Below are positions 17,862 to 26,054 of a DNA stretch of 64,000 nucleotides, piece by piece. The position numbers and the translations under genes are program-made. Location: NCBI RefSeq assembly GCF_001659705.1, contig NZ_CP015971.1, positions 682,001 through 746,000 of the forward strand, given 5' to 3'. The stretch's first letter is position 1, and each line of letters opens with the position of its first letter. Below the pieces are notes generated by a model. It worked only from the letters and a program-made list of their open reading frames with translations. It was not told where the DNA came from and did no database searches. This DNA comes from Arachidicoccus sp. BS20. Lineage in GTDB: Bacteria > Bacteroidota > Bacteroidia > Chitinophagales > Chitinophagaceae.

Positions 17862-17878
17862 TTTTACAAAATGTAAAA
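17862..17878. promoter_or_regulatory. Putative operator upstream of the hexuronate cluster
   Basis: Perfect 17-bp palindrome TTTTACA-AAA-TGTAAAA, 48 nt before the uxaC start codon. A partial second copy (TTTACAAAA) lies at 17840-17848. The minus strand here also reads TACATTTTG, close to a -7 box. It is a plausible site for a repressor that responds to a uronate intermediate; no such regulator gene is in the window. Confidence 0.5.
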
Positions 17879-17995
17879 TAAATTTGAGTAAACGTCATCA
17901 ACTTATATACTCAGCAATATAATTTGATAGATATTAAAGGAGTTACAAATAATGAAAAAGGGTAGTTATATACGCAGTAATCGCCACAACATTTT

Positions 17996-20470
17996 TTAAT
18001 CATTATTCATATCTTCCTTTTGCGGCGCTTTGTGAAAAGGGTCCCACACAAGTCTTACTTTGCCCGAAACATCGTCACGCGCACGCAGATGAACAACAAT
18101 TCCTTTGCGTACTTTTTTCCCTTGTGCTCTTCTTTCTTCTGCCTTTTGCGGGTCGCGCAACGGCACATCGATTCCAATATCAGTTCCTTTGTCTATGGCA
18201 TATACACCTTGTAGATTCAGCTCAATCACGTTCGAGGCAATCGTCATCGGCGGTATTGTAATCTTTCCGTCGCTGATGGAAAAATTATTCCGAATGGTTT
18301 TAAAAGCAACATTGGCAAGGTCGCGTTTTTTAAAAACATATTTCTGGACAGATAGCAAAGGTTTGTAATTGATAAGATGTCCATCCGTCAATACAAAAGA
18401 AATTTTTCCGTTCAGAGAATTTTTTACGAGGTCTGCCTGTTGCGTAAGATTTCCCTGTACATCAACGTTTGCAGAGAATGAGCCGTCTATATTTTTCGCG
18501 GTAAGCGAGCTTTGTCCGAAATCGGCAAATGCCGTGAACAGTTTGTCCACATCTACGCCCTGCGCATTTGCTTTCATGCGGAAAGGCACTTCGCTCCTGC
18601 CCTGCGCCGCGGAAATAGTTGCATGGATATTTCCGCCGGCAAATTTTACATTTGCATTGTTCAACGAAAGATTGTCGGGCGAAAGATTTGCCGTAGCGTC
18701 TAAATCATGAGCGGAAAAAGTTTTATAAGCAATATTCGCTACGCGCAAATGCAGATTTGCGGTGCTGTTGCGCATAATGTACTCTAATTTTTCGTTGATA
18801 TTTTCCAGCGACTGATTGCTGTTTTTACTGCCCGTTTTCTTAGGCGCATCAATCATTCCTTTAAATTCGTCCAACGCCAAATGTTTGCTTTCAACATTCC
18901 AGTTAAATACGATTTTGCCGGGGTTGGTAAAATACAAATTCATAAAATTTGAAGCTGAACCGCTCATGCTTATATCGCTTTTCAGCGTAGCTAAAGTGGT
19001 GTTATCAAGTATCAAATTATGCTTATCAAAAACGAGATTTACATTTCCTTTTTGAAAATGAATATTGCTTGGAACGTAGAAAAACGCTGCATTTTCTATA
19101 TGAATTTTTCCTGTGAGTGTGTGCCCCAAAGTATCTTGCGGAACAATGCCTCCATGATAATTTATATTAATATTTGTCCTGCCACTGTCGAAGAAAAATG
19201 TACTGCCGGAAATGCCGTTCAGTTTCTCAACAGGGAAGTCCGAAGTCAGTTTGAAATCCAGCAAGGGATGCGTCAAATTAAACATTCGTACATCTTTCAT
19301 TTTAACGGGAATGCCGTAAAACAAGGCATTTAAAGAATCTAAAGCAATCTGTGAATTATCATCGCCATGTCCTTGATTCGGAATCACATTGTTGTAATAA
19401 GCGCCTGTGAATGTCGCATTTTGCATCACGCCAAACGGCGCGGTAAAATCATTGTTTTTTACTTGCCATTTTGCAAGAACAACAGGATCGTCCGGTCCGC
19501 TCAAATGCCCGTCAACCGTGGCTTTTACGGAAAGATTATTTTTAAGGTTAAATGGTTGCAAGGTTTTTTGCAGCTTCTGTGTGAGAATGGAAACAGCATC
19601 TTTAAAACCAATCGAAGGCGCATGGATATTGAGCGAATATATTTGCGGATTATTGCCGAAATTAAAGTCTGCACCAATCAATAAAGTTGTTCCATTAATC
19701 TTTACTCGCTGTACGGGCATGGATAAATCTTTCTTTTCTTTATGAAAAAGTAAATGAAAATCTGCATCAATATTTTTATTACTTAAATAGCCGCCTTTGT
19801 TCAGATTAAAGCCAAGCTGCGCCACATGAATTTTTGAATCGGCGTGAATATCCATGCCGGTTTCGGAAGAATGAATGCTACCGTTCATGCTGTTTACAGT
19901 AAACAACAATTGTTTCGGTTTGGTTTTATTTTCTATATTGAACGTAATATTCTGCAAGCCGAAATTTTCAAAATCAATTCTGTTATTATTTTTCTTCTTA
20001 CTCGCAGAATCCTTACTGCGCTTGAATTTCAGCAGATAACCATTGCTGAAAGTTGAATCGCTAAACAAATGAAAAGTGCCGTTTGCCAATGTTACTTTAA
20101 TAATTTTCGGATGCCTTGTGAGCAAAGAAAAAATATTCAGCTTTACATAAGCCGATTGTACATCAATCAAGTTAATGTGATAAGTTGTGTACAAACTGTC
20201 GCTTAACGTAACGCCGTTCAACTCAACAGCAAGATTGGGAAAGCCGCGCAGCAACACAGGCTCCATATCGTTGATATGAAAATTTCCGTTGAGGTTTTCG
20301 CTAACCTTTGCAGATATTTTTTGCAGCAGTTCCTGTTTGTGTGAATGGATGTACCACGATGTTCCAAACCATGCTAAGACATTCAACAACAAAAAAGAAA
20401 CAAAAACAATCACAACGATGCGAAGCCCTTTAGGCAGGCGTTTCCAGCGATTTGTTTTTGTTTCATTCAT
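17996..20470 (-). CDS. AsmA-family envelope protein
   Basis: An 824-residue protein with one N-terminal transmembrane helix (about residues 17-38, LRIVVIVFVSFLLLNVLAWFG) and a long beta-rich periplasmic part that ends in the AsmA C-terminal domain (FTAFADFGQSSLTAKNIDGSFSANVDVQGN, KRDLANVAFKTIRNNFSISDGKITIPPMTIASN). AsmA-like proteins are thought to bridge the periplasm and move phospholipids to the outer membrane. Start chosen at ATG 20470; the frame can be extended only to a TTG two codons earlier. It follows the ArsC-like gene by nine nt. Confidence 0.85.
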   Translation of the reverse strand: MNETKTNRWKRLPKGLRIVVIVFVSFLLLNVLAWFGTSWYIHSHKQELLQKISAKVSENLNGNFHINDMEPVLLRGFPNLAVELNGVTLSDSLYTTYHINLIDVQSAYVKLNIFSLLTRHPKIIKVTLANGTFHLFSDSTFSNGYLLKFKRSKDSASKKKNNNRIDFENFGLQNITFNIENKTKPKQLLFTVNSMNGSIHSSETGMDIHADSKIHVAQLGFNLNKGGYLSNKNIDADFHLLFHKEKKDLSMPVQRVKINGTTLLIGADFNFGNNPQIYSLNIHAPSIGFKDAVSILTQKLQKTLQPFNLKNNLSVKATVDGHLSGPDDPVVLAKWQVKNNDFTAPFGVMQNATFTGAYYNNVIPNQGHGDDNSQIALDSLNALFYGIPVKMKDVRMFNLTHPLLDFKLTSDFPVEKLNGISGSTFFFDSGRTNININYHGGIVPQDTLGHTLTGKIHIENAAFFYVPSNIHFQKGNVNLVFDKHNLILDNTTLATLKSDISMSGSASNFMNLYFTNPGKIVFNWNVESKHLALDEFKGMIDAPKKTGSKNSNQSLENINEKLEYIMRNSTANLHLRVANIAYKTFSAHDLDATANLSPDNLSLNNANVKFAGGNIHATISAAQGRSEVPFRMKANAQGVDVDKLFTAFADFGQSSLTAKNIDGSFSANVDVQGNLTQQADLVKNSLNGKISFVLTDGHLINYKPLLSVQKYVFKKRDLANVAFKTIRNNFSISDGKITIPPMTIASNVIELNLQGVYAIDKGTDIGIDVPLRDPQKAEERRAQGKKVRKGIVVHLRARDDVSGKVRLVWDPFHKAPQKEDMNND

Positions 20471-20479
20471 ACGCAAATA

Positions 20480-20836
20480 TTAATGTTTCCAATGAATAGC
20501 GTTGTACAAGTTTTCTTCAAAACCTATTATTACAATTTCATTGCCAAGTTCAATTACGGGACGTTTTATAACACTTGTTTTTTCCTGCATCAATGCAACA
20601 GCTTTCTTTTCATTCGTAATAGCGTTTTTGGTTTCTTCGTCCAGACTGCGCCAGGTTGTTCCTTGTTTGTTCAATAATTTTTCCCAACCAACCTGAGAAG
20701 CCCATTCCTTCAGCTTTTCAGCCGAAATGCCAAGCTTTTTATAATCGTGAAATTCATAAGGAATCTTGTGCGCGTTCAGATAATCAAACGCTTTCTTCAT
20801 CGTGTTGCAATTTTTAATACCGTAGATTTCGTACAT
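20480..20836 (-). CDS. ArsC/Spx-family thioredoxin-fold protein
   Basis: A 118-residue protein of the arsenate reductase/Spx/YffB family. It has the N-terminal YGIKNCNTMKKAFDYL with a single active-site Cys at 10 (no CxxC), and the RPVIE motif (residues 92-96) typical of these folds. YffB-like members are small cytoplasmic proteins of uncertain function that may handle glutathione-type thiols; an arsenate reductase role is less likely without arsenic genes nearby. Nine nt upstream of the AsmA gene. Confidence 0.82.
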   Translation of the reverse strand: MYEIYGIKNCNTMKKAFDYLNAHKIPYEFHDYKKLGISAEKLKEWASQVGWEKLLNKQGTTWRSLDEETKNAITNEKKAVALMQEKTSVIKRPVIELGNEIVIIGFEENLYNAIHWKH

Positions 20837-20909
20837 GGTTTTATTGTTGTTTGTTATCAGTTTTCTGTTGTCCGTTTTTGAATATTCTATACTTAAACAA
20901 TTTCCTCAT

Positions 20910-20942
20910 AATCCTATAAATCCGCCCAAATCATGGTTCAGA
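20910..20942 (-). repeat. 3'-end dispersed repeat (TCTGAACCATGATTT family), copy 2
   Basis: On the minus strand the repeat reads TCTGAACCATGATTTGGG and continues GATTTATAGGATT. It overlaps the end of pdxJ: its first bases encode the last residues (Glu, Pro) and supply the TGA stop. Confidence 0.8.
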
Positions 20943-21701
20943 TATTTGTCTTTTATACATCTGAATCGTATTCTCAAATCCTAAATAAATTGCATCTGCA
21001 ATTAACGCATGACCGATAGAAACTTCATCAAGATAAGGAATGTTTTGCTTGAAAAATTTCAGGTTGTGCAAGTCCAAATCATGTCCTGCGTTCAAGCCCA
21101 AACCCAATACCTGCGCACGATGCGCGGCTTTTATATATTCTTTAATTGCCTTATTTTTATCAACTAAATAATTTGTTGCATAGCTTTCCGTGTACAATTC
21201 TATTCTGTCCGTTCCTGTAGTTTTCGCAGCTTCGACCATTTCAACAATCGGGTCCACAAAAATGCTCACGCGGATATTTTCTTTCTGAAAAACGGCAACC
21301 ATTTCTTTTAAATAATCCTGATTTTTTATTGTATCCCAACCGTGATTACTTGTGATTTGTCCGATAGCATCAGGAACTAAAGTAACCTGGTCGGGCTTAA
21401 CTTCCAACACCAAATCAATAAATTTTTGCTCGCGGCAATTGCCCTCGATATTAAATTCCGTTGTGATAATTTTCTTTATTTCACGCACATCGCTGTAACG
21501 AATGTGGCGTTCATCAGGACGCGGATGTACGGTAATTCCGTCTGCGCCAAAACGCTGCGCGTCAATCGCAGCCTGCGTTACATTCGGATTGTTGCCGCCG
21601 CGGCTGTTGCGCAACACAGCGATTTTATTGATGTTTACACTGAGCTTAGTCTGCTTTGGTTTCCAAATATATACTTCAAATTTTTGTATTTCATTTTCCA
21701 T
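20931..21701 (-). CDS. pdxJ: Pyridoxine 5'-phosphate synthase
   Basis: A 256-residue TIM-barrel enzyme that joins 3-amino-2-oxopropyl phosphate with 1-deoxyxylulose 5-phosphate to make pyridoxine 5'-phosphate. Core blocks: TKLSVNINKIAVLRNSRGGNNPNV, HPRPDERHIR, FNIEGNC, QVTLVPD and LGLNAGHDLDLHNL. Usual length is about 240; here the N-terminus carries some 18 extra residues, and no ATG, GTG or TTG offers the shorter start. The last codons and the stop are formed by a dispersed repeat. Six nt after the serine hydrolase gene. Confidence 0.95.
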   Translation of the reverse strand: MENEIQKFEVYIWKPKQTKLSVNINKIAVLRNSRGGNNPNVTQAAIDAQRFGADGITVHPRPDERHIRYSDVREIKKIITTEFNIEGNCREQKFIDLVLEVKPDQVTLVPDAIGQITSNHGWDTIKNQDYLKEMVAVFQKENIRVSIFVDPIVEMVEAAKTTGTDRIELYTESYATNYLVDKNKAIKEYIKAAHRAQVLGLGLNAGHDLDLHNLKFFKQNIPYLDEVSIGHALIADAIYLGFENTIQMYKRQISEP

Positions 21702-21707
21702 ATTTTT

Positions 21708-22817
21708 CTATTTATCTGTTACTTTAAAAAGTTCAAAACACAGCGCATCAATCATATCATTTTTAGGATGAAATGCCGAAACATTACTCAATACAATTAT
21801 CGCGTTTTTCTTTTCAATATCCATTATCAAACAGGAACGATAACCCTCAACGCCGCCGTTGTGCCAATAATAAGTATAATTCGGAATTACATTTTTATTC
21901 CATCCCAACGCAATAGAATTAACAGTATTGATTTGGAAAGTCGGCTGATGCAATAAATTATTTACTTCGTTTTGATTAAAATTATCCACCACAAATTTCG
22001 ACAAATCATTTACCGAAGAATAAATTGAACCGCAACCTTTATAAATTTCCGAAAACTCCCAAAGCCTTGCTGTGTCGCCATTTACGTTCAATCCTTCAAC
22101 CAAATAATTTTTTATTTCATTTCTATTTGTTGTGGAATGATTCATTTTTAATGGCTCGAAAATTTGCTGCTGCAACATTTCTTCGTATGGTTTCTTTTCA
22201 ACTTTCGACAATAAATAAGCCAACAAACCTGCGCCGAAATTTGAATAGGCATATTTTGTTCCCGGCACGGATTGCAATTTCAAACTGTCCGTCAAATCTG
22301 TTTTTAAATCTGCATCCGAAAAATTTGCATAAGGATTATTACTGCCTTTATCGGCAATTGCCCAAATTTTATTTGATAAGCCCGGCAAGCCCGATGTGTG
22401 ATTGGACAACTGTTTCAGCGTTATCTGCACATTATCTTTTAATGGATAACCTAAAATTTTGTCGACCGTTTCATCCAAACTTACCTGATGATTCACAACT
22501 GCACGAGCCAATAAAGTGGAAGTAAAAACTTTCGTAATCGAACCGATTCCGAAAACAGAATTTGCATTATCAATATCTTTCAGCGTATCATTTTGTTTAA
22601 CGATACCGCGGAAAAATTTCACTTTTCCGTTTTCGATAAACGCAATTGCAAGCTGCGTTCCGTCCGGATAAAAATTCGTGTATTTATAAATAGTATCTTC
22701 CAAATTATAGTTATTCATTTTTATTTGAGAAAGATGATTGACAACCTTCGTTTGTGCGAAACCCGCATGAATAAAGAGAAACGCAACCGCAAATAAATAA
22801 ACTGTTTTCCGCATCAT
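21708..22817 (-). CDS. Exported serine hydrolase (beta-lactamase/class C-like)
   Basis: About 369 residues with a signal peptide ending at FIHAGFAQ and a serine beta-lactamase-like fold: GSITK (SxxK, Ser at about 93), YSN (YAYSNFGAGLLAYLL) and HNGG near the C-terminus in place of KTG. Such proteins are usually D-aminopeptidases, esterases or penicillin-binding-like enzymes rather than resistance genes. I start at ATG 22817, not the ATG at 22832, because a perfect -7 box at 22833-22840 would put the transcript start downstream of 22832. Overlaps nothing; six nt before pdxJ. Confidence 0.83.
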   Translation of the reverse strand: MMRKTVYLFAVAFLFIHAGFAQTKVVNHLSQIKMNNYNLEDTIYKYTNFYPDGTQLAIAFIENGKVKFFRGIVKQNDTLKDIDNANSVFGIGSITKVFTSTLLARAVVNHQVSLDETVDKILGYPLKDNVQITLKQLSNHTSGLPGLSNKIWAIADKGSNNPYANFSDADLKTDLTDSLKLQSVPGTKYAYSNFGAGLLAYLLSKVEKKPYEEMLQQQIFEPLKMNHSTTNRNEIKNYLVEGLNVNGDTARLWEFSEIYKGCGSIYSSVNDLSKFVVDNFNQNEVNNLLHQPTFQINTVNSIALGWNKNVIPNYTYYWHNGGVEGYRSCLIMDIEKKNAIIVLSNVSAFHPKNDMIDALCFELFKVTDK

Positions 22818-22832
22818 AAAAATTCTTTTCAT

Positions 22833-22840
22833 CAAAGTTA
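22833..22840 (-). promoter_or_regulatory. Putative -7 box for the serine hydrolase-pdxJ unit
   Basis: Minus strand TAACTTTG, a perfect match to TAnnTTTG, 15 nt before the chosen start codon. No clear upstream TTTG partner at the expected distance. Confidence 0.45.
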
Positions 22841-22892
22841 ATCAAATATTTATCGTGCCGGTTTCGTAACATTGCAGGCAGAATAGTTAATT

Positions 22893-23708
22893 ATGTTGCA
22901 AAAAACTTTTGACGTTCATCAGGGAAAAATACCGGACGGTTTTCTTCATTTGGAAGTCGGCGCGGCGCACGTTGCGCTCACGGCTTTTGATGAAAATAAA
23001 ATCGCTTCGCACAATTTTGAGTTTTACAGTTTCGATGCGAATGATGATTTTGAAAATGTATTGTCGCAGATTTATGCGCAATCATCCTTCTTAAAACACG
23101 ATTACCAACAAGTAAAAATTGTTTGGGAAAATGCCCGTGCGCAGTACATTCCTGTAAGTTTTTATAACGATTCCATGAAAGATTTAGTTTATCCTTTCGT
23201 AGAAAATAGCTTGGTACAACAAAAAAGATTACTGCAAAAAAATGATGTGTTTGCTGTTCCGTTTTCAGTTGATGAAGAACGTTGGAATCTATTGCACAAA
23301 ACATTTCCGCAAGCAAAAGATGCACACAAATATTATGAAATTATTGAACAGTCTTTTGCTTCTCCGAACGATAACAAACTACATTTATTGGTCATTTTTT
23401 ATCCCGAACATTTCATCATCAAGGCAAATAAAAACGGGAAATTGCAGTTTATTAATGCCGTAAATTTTTCTTCGGGAACAGATGTTGTTTATTATTTGCT
23501 GAATGCTACAAAGCAGCTTGTGACAAGCATTTCAGACACTTTGGCAACTTTATCGGGATTGATTGACGGCGACTCGACTTTGTTTCAGGAAATTTATAAA
23601 TACATTCCGCATATTGATGTTGACAGCGCAGAAAATGCAGCGTTTTTAAAAGAAAATTTCGGCGAATATCCGTCACATTTTTTTGTACCGTTTTTTAAAT
23701 ACGCATGA
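22893..23708 (+). CDS. DUF3822 family protein
   Basis: A 271-residue protein matching the DUF3822 family of Bacteroidota. Visible features are an N-terminal beta-rich half (FLHLEVGAAHVALTAFDENKIASHNFEFYSF) and a C-terminal half with NAVNFSSGTDVVYYLLNATKQL and LSGLIDGDSTLFQEIYKYI. The fold suggests an actin/hexokinase-like ATPase relative, but no function is known. In this phylum it is very often next to rsmD, as here (98 nt, with a structured repeat between). No signal peptide, so probably cytoplasmic. Confidence 0.8.
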   Translation: MLQKTFDVHQGKIPDGFLHLEVGAAHVALTAFDENKIASHNFEFYSFDANDDFENVLSQIYAQSSFLKHDYQQVKIVWENARAQYIPVSFYNDSMKDLVYPFVENSLVQQKRLLQKNDVFAVPFSVDEERWNLLHKTFPQAKDAHKYYEIIEQSFASPNDNKLHLLVIFYPEHFIIKANKNGKLQFINAVNFSSGTDVVYYLLNATKQLVTSISDTLATLSGLIDGDSTLFQEIYKYIPHIDVDSAENAAFLKENFGEYPSHFFVPFFKYA

Positions 23709-23709
23709 G

Positions 23710-23788
23710 TCCGTCATGCTGAACTTGTTTCAGCATCTGAGATTCCGAATTGAAAATCGGCGAAGCCAAACATGTTCGGAATGACGGA
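23710..23788. repeat. Structured repeat bounded by CCGTCAT/ATGACGG
   Basis: Outer 8-bp arms TCCGTCAT (23710-23717) and ATGACGGA (23781-23788). Inside are two hairpins: 23716-23736 (ATGCTGAA/TTCAGCAT) and 23742-23782 (ATTCCGAA/TTCGGAAT). It starts one base after the DUF3822 stop codon. The terminal sequence resembles the element at 15240-15345 (GTCAT...GGAATGACG). Confidence 0.8.
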
Positions 23789-23806
23789 ACAATTTAATCG
23801 TAAGTT

Positions 23807-24346
23807 ATGAGAATTATATCAGGAAAATTCGGCGGAAGAAAAATAAACCCGCCTGCGAAAATGCCTTACACGCGCCCGACAACGGACATTGCGAAAGAAG
23901 GCTTGTTCAACATTTTGCAAAACCGCATGAGCTTTGAAGATATCAAAACGCTTGACTTGTTCGGCGGCACAGGCGCAATCAGTTATGAACTTGCTTCGCG
24001 TGGTGCCAATGATTTAACAATTATTGAAAAGGATGCAACGATGTCTGAATTTATCAAACAAAATATTGCGTTATTGAAAATCGAGAATGCGCGTGTGTTG
24101 CGTTTGGATGTGTTTCAATATCTCGAAAGTTGCACCGATGAATTTGATTTTATTTTTGCGGGACCTCCTTACGCGCTCGGAACAATTGATGAAATTCCTA
24201 AACTCATTATGGAAAAAAAGCTGATTGCGGAAGACGGTTATTTTGTGCTGGAACATACGCCACGCAACGATTACAAAGATTTTAAAGGTTACAGTTTTCA
24301 AAGAAATTACGGCACTACAATTTTTTCTTTTTTTGAAAAATCATAG
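23807..24346 (+). CDS. rsmD: 16S rRNA (guanine966-N2)-methyltransferase, altered motif IV
   Basis: A 179-residue SAM-dependent methyltransferase that normally methylates G966 of 16S rRNA. MRIISGKFGGRKINPP, RPTTDIAKEGLFNIL and the SAM site LDLFGGTGAISYELASRGA are typical. The catalytic motif IV, normally DPPY or NPPY, reads AGPPY here (Gly119-Pro-Pro-Tyr122), so the acidic or amide residue that contacts the target base is missing. Length is normal and there is no frameshift. Either this lineage tolerates Gly or the enzyme is impaired. Confidence 0.9.
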   Translation: MRIISGKFGGRKINPPAKMPYTRPTTDIAKEGLFNILQNRMSFEDIKTLDLFGGTGAISYELASRGANDLTIIEKDATMSEFIKQNIALLKIENARVLRLDVFQYLESCTDEFDFIFAGPPYALGTIDEIPKLIMEKKLIAEDGYFVLEHTPRNDYKDFKGYSFQRNYGTTIFSFFEKS

Positions 24347-24393
24347 CCACGAATGCACGAATAATAGTTCAATTTTTATTCGTGCATTCGTGG
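24347..24393. repeat. Perfect 18-bp inverted repeat after rsmD
   Basis: CCACGAATGCACGAATAA (24347-24364) pairs with 24376-24393 around an 11-nt loop and begins right after the rsmD stop codon. No T-run follows, so it is not a classical terminator. The core resembles a longer-armed relative of the ATTACACGAATT units; a fragment of similar sequence (ATTCGTGCATTAAC) is at 18-31. Confidence 0.8.
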
Positions 24394-24406
24394 TATATAA
24401 AATAAA

Positions 24407-24976
24407 ATGACAAAGCAAGAACTTCGCAAAATATATCTTGAAAAAAGAATGAGCATTTCGTCCAAAGAAAAACTCAAGTTGGACGATTTGTTGCTGATTC
24501 AGTTTCAGCGTTTGTCGTTTGATGGCGTGCAGGTTTTAATGAGCTATTTTCCGATGGCAGAAAAGAACGAACCGAATACTTTGCTGTTTTCAAATTATTT
24601 GCGGCACGCGATTCCGAACCTCGAAATTGCTTTTCCTAAATCCGATTTTACATCCAATGAAATGCAAGCTGTTTTGATTGATGAAGAAACCGTTTATCAA
24701 AAAAATAATTATCAAATCACAGAACCGACAAGTGGAAAAATCATTAAGCCGACAGACATCGATTTAATCTTCGTTCCGCTTGTAATGCTTGACAGCAAAG
24801 GGTTTCGGGTGGGTTACGGAAAAGGGTTTTACGATAAATTTTTAAGCAAATGCCGCGAAGATGTGTTAAAAATCGGTTTCAGTTACTTCTCTCCAGTTGA
24901 AGAAATATCCGATGTTCAGGAATTTGATATACCTTTAGATTATTGCATCACGCCCGACAAGGTTTATGAATTTTAA
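24407..24976 (+). CDS. 5-formyltetrahydrofolate cyclo-ligase
   Basis: A 189-residue enzyme that converts 5-formyltetrahydrofolate to methenyltetrahydrofolate using ATP. N-terminal LRKIYLEKRMSIS and the C-terminal nucleotide/folate block VPLVMLDSKGFRVGYGKGFYDKFLSKC are the family hallmarks. Length is normal. It overlaps lpxK by 11 nt, beginning a run of three overlapping genes (this one, lpxK and rnr) that should be co-transcribed. Confidence 0.92.
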   Translation: MTKQELRKIYLEKRMSISSKEKLKLDDLLLIQFQRLSFDGVQVLMSYFPMAEKNEPNTLLFSNYLRHAIPNLEIAFPKSDFTSNEMQAVLIDEETVYQKNNYQITEPTSGKIIKPTDIDLIFVPLVMLDSKGFRVGYGKGFYDKFLSKCREDVLKIGFSYFSPVEEISDVQEFDIPLDYCITPDKVYEF

Positions 24977-26054
24977 AAAAGTTTTACGGCTTCTTACATT
25001 TCCTGTTTCCATTATTTATGGTTCTGTAATTCACGTCCGGAATTTTTTGTTCGACAAAAAAATATTACGTTCAACAAGTTTTGATATGCCCATCATTTGT
25101 GTCGGAAATATTTCTGTCGGCGGAACAGGAAAAACGCCGATGGTGGAATATTTAATTAAATTATTACAACAACAAAATTTGCTGCAAGCCACAATTAGTC
25201 GGGGTTACAGAAGAAAAACAAAAGGATTTTTAATTGCAAATAAAACAACAACTGCCAATGAAATCGGCGATGAACCAATGCAGTTTCACACAAAATTTCC
25301 TGATGTAAATGTTTGTGTCGGTAAAGACAGAGTAAATGCCGTTCAACAATTTCTGCAGTTAAAACCCGAAACAAAAGCCATCATTTTAGACGATGCTTTT
25401 CAACATAGAAAAATTACAGCGGGGCTGAATATTTTATTAACTGATTATAATAATTTATTTTACAAAGATTATTTTTTACCGACAGGAACATTGCGCGATC
25501 AAAGAAGTTCTGCAAAGCGTGCAGATATAATAGTGGTTACAAAATGCGACCATGATTTATTGATTAATAAGAAAGAAAAGATTATTAATCAGATAAATCG
25601 TTTCAATCAAGGTTATATTTTTTTTACAACTATCAATTACGGAAAGCCTTGCCACATCAGCGTTTCAGAAGAATTTATTTTGAATAATGAAACGCATTAT
25701 ATCTTGGTTCATGGCATTGCGAACGCAAATTCTTTAAGAAATTATATCGCTTCTTTCGACAAAAATTTTGAAGAAATTTCGTTTAAAGACCACCACAATT
25801 TTACGCAAAATGATATTGAAAAAATAATCGGAATCTATCAAAAAAAAACCGGAAAAACGGTTATTATTACAACCGAAAAAGACGCGGTTAAATTAAAATG
25901 GTTTAATGAATTATCCGCGTTACCTTTATATGTGTTGCCGATTGAAACGTCTTTTCTTTTTAATCAAAAAGATGATTTTGACAACACGATAAAAAACTTT
26001 GTTCTCCAATTCAACAATAACAACAATGAGCAAAAAGCATCAGCCAAAGCCTAA
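24966..26054 (+). CDS. lpxK: Tetraacyldisaccharide 4'-kinase
   Basis: A 362-residue inner-membrane-associated kinase that phosphorylates the 4' position of the lipid A disaccharide. One N-terminal hydrophobic helix, then a P-loop in GNISVGGTGKTPMVEYL, ISRGYRRKTKG, GDEPMQFHTKFPDVNVCVGKDRV and DDAFQHR, all expected. Length usual. The start overlaps the folate enzyme gene by 11 nt and the end overlaps the rnr start by 29 nt. With kdsA it shows that the cell makes lipid A-anchored LPS. Confidence 0.95.
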   Translation: MNFKKVLRLLTFPVSIIYGSVIHVRNFLFDKKILRSTSFDMPIICVGNISVGGTGKTPMVEYLIKLLQQQNLLQATISRGYRRKTKGFLIANKTTTANEIGDEPMQFHTKFPDVNVCVGKDRVNAVQQFLQLKPETKAIILDDAFQHRKITAGLNILLTDYNNLFYKDYFLPTGTLRDQRSSAKRADIIVVTKCDHDLLINKKEKIINQINRFNQGYIFFTTINYGKPCHISVSEEFILNNETHYILVHGIANANSLRNYIASFDKNFEEISFKDHHNFTQNDIEKIIGIYQKKTGKTVIITTEKDAVKLKWFNELSALPLYVLPIETSFLFNQKDDFDNTIKNFVLQFNNNNNEQKASAKA

